Below are positions 6,893 to 9,632 of a DNA stretch of 9,632 nt, one piece after another. The position numbers were made by a program, and so were the translations under genes. The stretch's first letter is position 1; each line of letters begins with the position of its first letter. The stretch is taken from assembly GCA_934725655.1 (NCBI GenBank), contig CAKVCJ010000057.1, positions 1 to 9,632 on the forward strand, written 5' to 3'. The notes under the pieces were generated by a model. The model was given only the letters and a program-made list of their open reading frames with translations, was not told the origin of the DNA and did not search any database. The stretch is from an uncultured Brachyspira sp. (GTDB lineage: Bacteria; Spirochaetota; Brachyspiria; Brachyspirales; Brachyspiraceae).

Positions 6893-7447
6893 TTATTTAA
6901 TTAATGGTACGAGTAACCCTTTAGCAACTTCTTCATTGCTTCCATTCAAATATTTTACTAACTCTAAAGCAAAAAATACTGTAGTAGCAGGTCCTTTAGA
7001 GGTAATAACATTATCATTAATTACAACTAAATCTTTTTCAACATATTCTCCGCCTTTAACCATACTTTGACAACTAGGATAACAAGTATATTTTCCTTTA
7101 AGAACTGAAGCTTCGCCTAATACTATAGGAGAAGCACATATTGCAGATACTAATCTTTTATCTGCATTCATTTTTTGAATTTTATTTATAATTCTCTTAT
7201 CATTTTTTAAATTATTCATTCCGCCCATACCGCCAGGAAGTGATATAGCATCAAACTCTTCGTTTATAACTTTATCTAATGCAGTATCTGCTTTTAATAT
7301 TATATTATGTGAGCCTTTTACCTCTAAATTATCAGTTAAAGAAGCAGTTATTACTTCTATATTTGCCCTTCTTAATATATCTGTAATAGTTACAGCCTCT
7401 ACTTCTTCAAAACCTTCAGCTAATGGTACTAAAACTTTTTTTGACAT
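6893..7447 (-). CDS. DJ-1/PfpI family protein (YajL/ThiJ-like)
   Basis: The 184-residue protein belongs to the DJ-1 branch of the DJ-1/ThiJ/PfpI superfamily, small cytosolic proteins linked to oxidative or carbonyl stress. The N-terminus 'KVLVPLAEGFEEVEAVTITD' aligns with human DJ-1, placing E17 at the position of the cysteine-activating Glu18. The reactive cysteine is C104 in 'LVSAICASPIVLGEA', at the nucleophile elbow. 'AISLPGGMGGMNNLK' (about 67-81) and a late 'ITSKGPATTVFFALELVKYL' complete the family pattern. Length is typical. A clear ribosome-binding site, GAGGAG (7460-7455), is 7 nt before the ATG. The actual activity (deglycase, chaperone, glyoxalase or peptidase) cannot be decided from sequence. 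It is followed 67 nt later by the nucleotidylyltransferase gene on the same strand, perhaps on the same transcript. Confidence 0.93.
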   Translation of the reverse strand: MSKKVLVPLAEGFEEVEAVTITDILRRANIEVITASLTDNLEVKGSHNIILKADTALDKVINEEFDAISLPGGMGGMNNLKNDKRIINKIQKMNADKRLVSAICASPIVLGEASVLKGKYTCYPSCQSMVKGGEYVEKDLVVINDNVITSKGPATTVFFALELVKYLNGSNEEVAKGLLVPLIK

Positions 7448-7480
7448 AAAATAACTCCTCTTCTAAAACTTAATTAACTA

Positions 7481-7508
7481 ATCATATTTTATTTTGATAA
7501 TATTGCAA
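7481..7508 (-). promoter_or_regulatory. Sigma-70-type promoter for the DJ-1 family gene
   Basis: On the minus strand TTGCAA (7508-7503) and TATGAT (7486-7481) are separated by 16 bp. Transcription would start near 7474, about 27 nt before the ATG and upstream of the GAGGAG ribosome-binding site. A second overlapping candidate, TTGATT with TATTAT at a 15-bp spacer, lies just upstream. It shares the 157-nt divergent region with the rpoN promoter. Confidence 0.5.
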
Positions 7509-7587
7509 TAATAAATTAATCAAAATAATTATATATTGTTAAAAAATATTATCACATAAACATTTTAATTAATAATATTATATTTAA

Positions 7588-7616
7588 TTGACAAAACAAA
7601 TTTAGTGTTATATACT
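7588..7616 (+). promoter_or_regulatory. Sigma-70-type promoter for rpoN, placed for a leaderless transcript
   Basis: A perfect TTGACA at 7588-7593 is followed, after a 17-bp spacer, by TATACT at 7611-7616. The predicted transcription start, 6-8 nt beyond the -10 box, falls at about 7622-7624, on the ATG at 7623. No Shine-Dalgarno exists between the -10 box and the ATG. The boxes are seen directly; the leaderless start is inferred from spacing. Confidence 0.7.
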
Positions 7617-7622
7617 TTTTTA

Positions 7623-8894
7623 ATGAGTTCATCTATTAATTTATCTACAAACATCAAAACTCAATTAAAACATGAATTAAGATTAAACACTCAAACCAAA
7701 TTATGGCTTGATACAATATCAATGCCTGCCATAGAATTAAAAGAAAAGATAGAAAAAGAAATGGAAGAAAACCCTTTCTTGGAATATGATTTTAAAAATT
7801 ATAGCAGTAATAATAAAGATATTGATAATATCATAGAGAACACGCTTCAAAGCGAAGGTGAAAGCCTGTTTGAACATCTTAAAACACAAATAAATATAGC
7901 ATTTGATAATAAAAAAGATATAGAATTAGCAGAACATATATGCAGTTTTATAGATAAAGACGGTTATATAAAAAACCCCTACGAAACGATAGCAGAAACT
8001 TTGAATGCAAATATAAAAGATGTAAGTAGAATCATTAACATATTAAAAAGTTTTGACCCCATAGGAGTTTGTGCGAGGGATATTGAAGAATGCTTATCTA
8101 TACAGCTTAAATCAAGAGAAGATATAGAAAATAGCATAAAAGAAATAGCTATAAAGATAGTAGAAAATTTTTTAAAAGAGCTTGGAAAGAAGGATTATGC
8201 TTATATAGCAAATGAAATGAATATCACTAAAGATAAAGTTCTTGAAGCTCTAAAAATAATACAAACATTAGAGCCCTACCCAGCAAGAGAATATGATACT
8301 ACCCCTATAAAATACATAGTACCTGAAATTTTCATATTTAAAGAAAATAATGAGTGGGTAGTAAAAACTAATGAAAGCTTTATAAAACCCTTGAAAATTA
8401 GCAAAAAATATAGTAAACTAATAAATGAGGGAAAAAATAATAAAGAAGATATAAACTTTTTAAAAGAAAAGAAGAAAATGGCTGAAAATTTAATAAATGC
8501 CGTTAGCGAAAGAAAAAAAACTTTATTAAAGGTAGGCGAAGGATTATTAAAATTTCAACTTTCTTTCTTTGAAAATGGAAAAGAGTTTGTAAAACCCTTA
8601 AAATTGCAGGATTTATCATTGGAAGTCTCTTTAAGTGAGTCAACAATAAGTAGAATATCTAATGGTAAATACTTAAACACTGTTTGGGGTACTTTTTCTA
8701 TAAAATATTTCTTTTCAAAAGAGCTTAAAGGTGGAGTGTCATCAAGGGCTGTGAAAGAGATAATAAAAAGAATAATAAAAGAATCCCCAGTTAAATTGAC
8801 TGATGAAAAAATAAGGCTGATATTAAAAAGCGAAGGTATTGATATATCAAGAAGAACAGTTGCTAAATATAGGCTTTCATCATCAATATTATGA
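7623..8894 (+). CDS. rpoN: RNA polymerase sigma-54 factor
   Basis: The 423-residue protein is sigma-54, which directs RNA polymerase to -24/-12 promoters and needs AAA+ activators to open DNA. Region I is at the N-terminus ('LNTQTKLWLDTISMPAIELK', 'EENPFLEYDF', about residues 21-57). The core-binding domain follows ('AEHICSFIDKDGYIK', 'LKSFDPIGVCARDIEECL', about 103-158). The DNA-binding part has a helix-turn-helix near 327-352 ('LEVSLSESTISRISNGKYLN') and 'WGTFSIKYFFS'. The C-terminal RpoN box is SRRTVAKYRL (409-418), one residue off the usual ARRTVAKYR core. The frame opens at a GTG at 7605, but that codon lies in the promoter spacer; ATG 7623 puts region I at the usual distance from the start. 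Length is slightly short but all parts are present. hpf follows after 20 nt. Confidence 0.96.
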   Translation: MSSSINLSTNIKTQLKHELRLNTQTKLWLDTISMPAIELKEKIEKEMEENPFLEYDFKNYSSNNKDIDNIIENTLQSEGESLFEHLKTQINIAFDNKKDIELAEHICSFIDKDGYIKNPYETIAETLNANIKDVSRIINILKSFDPIGVCARDIEECLSIQLKSREDIENSIKEIAIKIVENFLKELGKKDYAYIANEMNITKDKVLEALKIIQTLEPYPAREYDTTPIKYIVPEIFIFKENNEWVVKTNESFIKPLKISKKYSKLINEGKNNKEDINFLKEKKKMAENLINAVSERKKTLLKVGEGLLKFQLSFFENGKEFVKPLKLQDLSLEVSLSESTISRISNGKYLNTVWGTFSIKYFFSKELKGGVSSRAVKEIIKRIIKESPVKLTDEKIRLILKSEGIDISRRTVAKYRLSSSIL

Positions 8895-8914
8895 AAATAA
8901 AAGGAGAAAATTTT

Positions 8915-9632
8915 ATGCATCAAAATATTATAGGAAAAAATGTAAGAATCACTAAAAATGTAAGAGAACATATAGCTAATAAGATGCAAAATATAAAAGT
9001 ACATTCTGATAAAATTATAGATGCTAATATTATATGTGAGCATATACATGAAGAATATATAGTTCAAGGTACTATTACTTTTGGTAAGCAAGTATTCCAT
9101 GATAAAGAAAAAGAAAAAGATTTGTATGTGGCAATAGATACTATGTTTCAAAAAATAGAAAGAAAGGTTAGAAAATCTAAAGAAAAAAATATAGATAAAT
9201 CTCAAAGAGCTGTAGTTGATAAAACAGTACAAGCTGATGAAGATGATGCTTCTTATTCTATAAATACAATATCTTTATATGAAAAACCTTTAGATGAAAT
9301 AGATGCTCTTGTTATATTTAATCATGATAAGAGGCCGTATCTTGCTTATTTCCCTATTAAAAGAGAAGAAGATTTGTATAGTGTAAAGATAGGTAAATAT
9401 CCTTCTTATCTATTTAAAGGAAGTGATGCTAAGACTTATGAGATATATGAGAGTGATGATTCTAATTCTTGGAATATAGATGAAGTTAGTTTAACTAGCG
9501 ATAACAATATAGATGCTAGTTCAAGTAAAAAATATGAATTAAAAGAATATAATGTGAGTGAGGCAGTAAACTACTTAACAGAAAATACTAATGAAAAGTT
9601 TGTAGTATATGTAAGCAGTGTTACAGGTCAAG
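8915..9632 (+). CDS. hpf: Ribosome hibernation-promoting factor HPF, long form with extra middle segment (3' end outside window)
   Basis: The frame is open from ATG 8915 to the window edge (239 residues) with AAGGAG at 8901-8906, 8 nt before the start. Residues 1-95 form the S30AE/YfiA domain that sits in the 30S decoding region and shuts down idle ribosomes: 'MHQNIIGKNVRITKNVREHI', 'QGTITFGKQVFHDKEKEKDL' and 'YVAIDTMFQKIERKVRKSKE'. From about residue 204 the sequence 'KKYELKEYNVSEAVNYLTEN' and 'EKFVVYVSSVTGQ' resembles the C-terminal dimerisation domain of long HPF, which pairs ribosomes into 100S particles. Between them lie roughly 85-105 residues, longer than the usual linker, including hydrophobic stretches ('IDALVIFNHDKRPYLAYFPI') followed by an acidic, Ser/Asn-rich part. 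It lies 20 nt after rpoN, a widely conserved arrangement. The far end of the C-terminal domain is not visible. Confidence 0.88.
   Translation, partial: MHQNIIGKNVRITKNVREHIANKMQNIKVHSDKIIDANIICEHIHEEYIVQGTITFGKQVFHDKEKEKDLYVAIDTMFQKIERKVRKSKEKNIDKSQRAVVDKTVQADEDDASYSINTISLYEKPLDEIDALVIFNHDKRPYLAYFPIKREEDLYSVKIGKYPSYLFKGSDAKTYEIYESDDSNSWNIDEVSLTSDNNIDASSSKKYELKEYNVSEAVNYLTENTNEKFVVYVSSVTGQ

Noticed and set aside
7605..7622. In-frame GTG at 7605 as the rpoN start
   Set aside because: It lies in the spacer of the best promoter, has no ribosome-binding site, and would add six residues not expected before region I.
8555..9232. Minus-strand open frame of 225 codons across the rpoN/hpf junction
   Set aside because: It is rich in Phe, Tyr, Ile and Ser as expected for the antisense of AT-rich Lys/Glu-rich genes, and it overlaps two well-supported plus-strand genes.

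Overview
The window is very AT-rich with A/T-ending codons throughout, and its gene content points to a spirochaete, most likely Brachyspira. The best single indicator is a protein of the spirochaete-restricted 'spiro-SPASM' type; the rpoN-hpf pair and the overall style of the sequence agree. The genus is my inference and was not tested by any search.

Layout. (1) Positions 1-401 hold the C-terminal end of a LacI-type regulator cut by the window edge. (2) smpB (490-975), behind a near-consensus promoter, is followed 2 nt later by a TIGR01212/YhcC-type radical SAM gene (978-1910). (3) A 241-nt gap carries a locally GC-rich palindromic element and a promoter. (4) A four-gene run follows: prfA (release factor 1), a zinc-ribbon protein of unknown function, a spiro-SPASM protein whose radical SAM cysteines are all replaced, and a small membrane protein. 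(5) Two minus-strand genes follow: a sugar-1-phosphate nucleotidylyltransferase (5839-6825, TTG start) and a DJ-1/PfpI protein (6893-7447). The first ends in a 4-bp TTAA that also contains the stop of the membrane-protein gene. (6) A divergent promoter region leads to rpoN (sigma-54, start revised to 7623) and then to hpf (from 8915, runs off the right edge).

How the genes relate. Three genes handle ribosomes under stress or at termination: smpB (trans-translation rescue), prfA (termination) and hpf (hibernation). The rpoN-hpf order is a widely conserved pairing. The zinc-ribbon and spiro-SPASM genes are tightly spaced and probably coupled, because the second gene's ribosome-binding site overlaps the first gene's stop codon.

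No CRISPR array, RNA gene, transposase or toxin-antitoxin pair was seen. The points most worth a second look are the spiro-SPASM protein that lost its radical SAM cluster ligands but kept the SPASM-type cysteines, the apparently leaderless rpoN transcript, and the long extra segment inside HPF.
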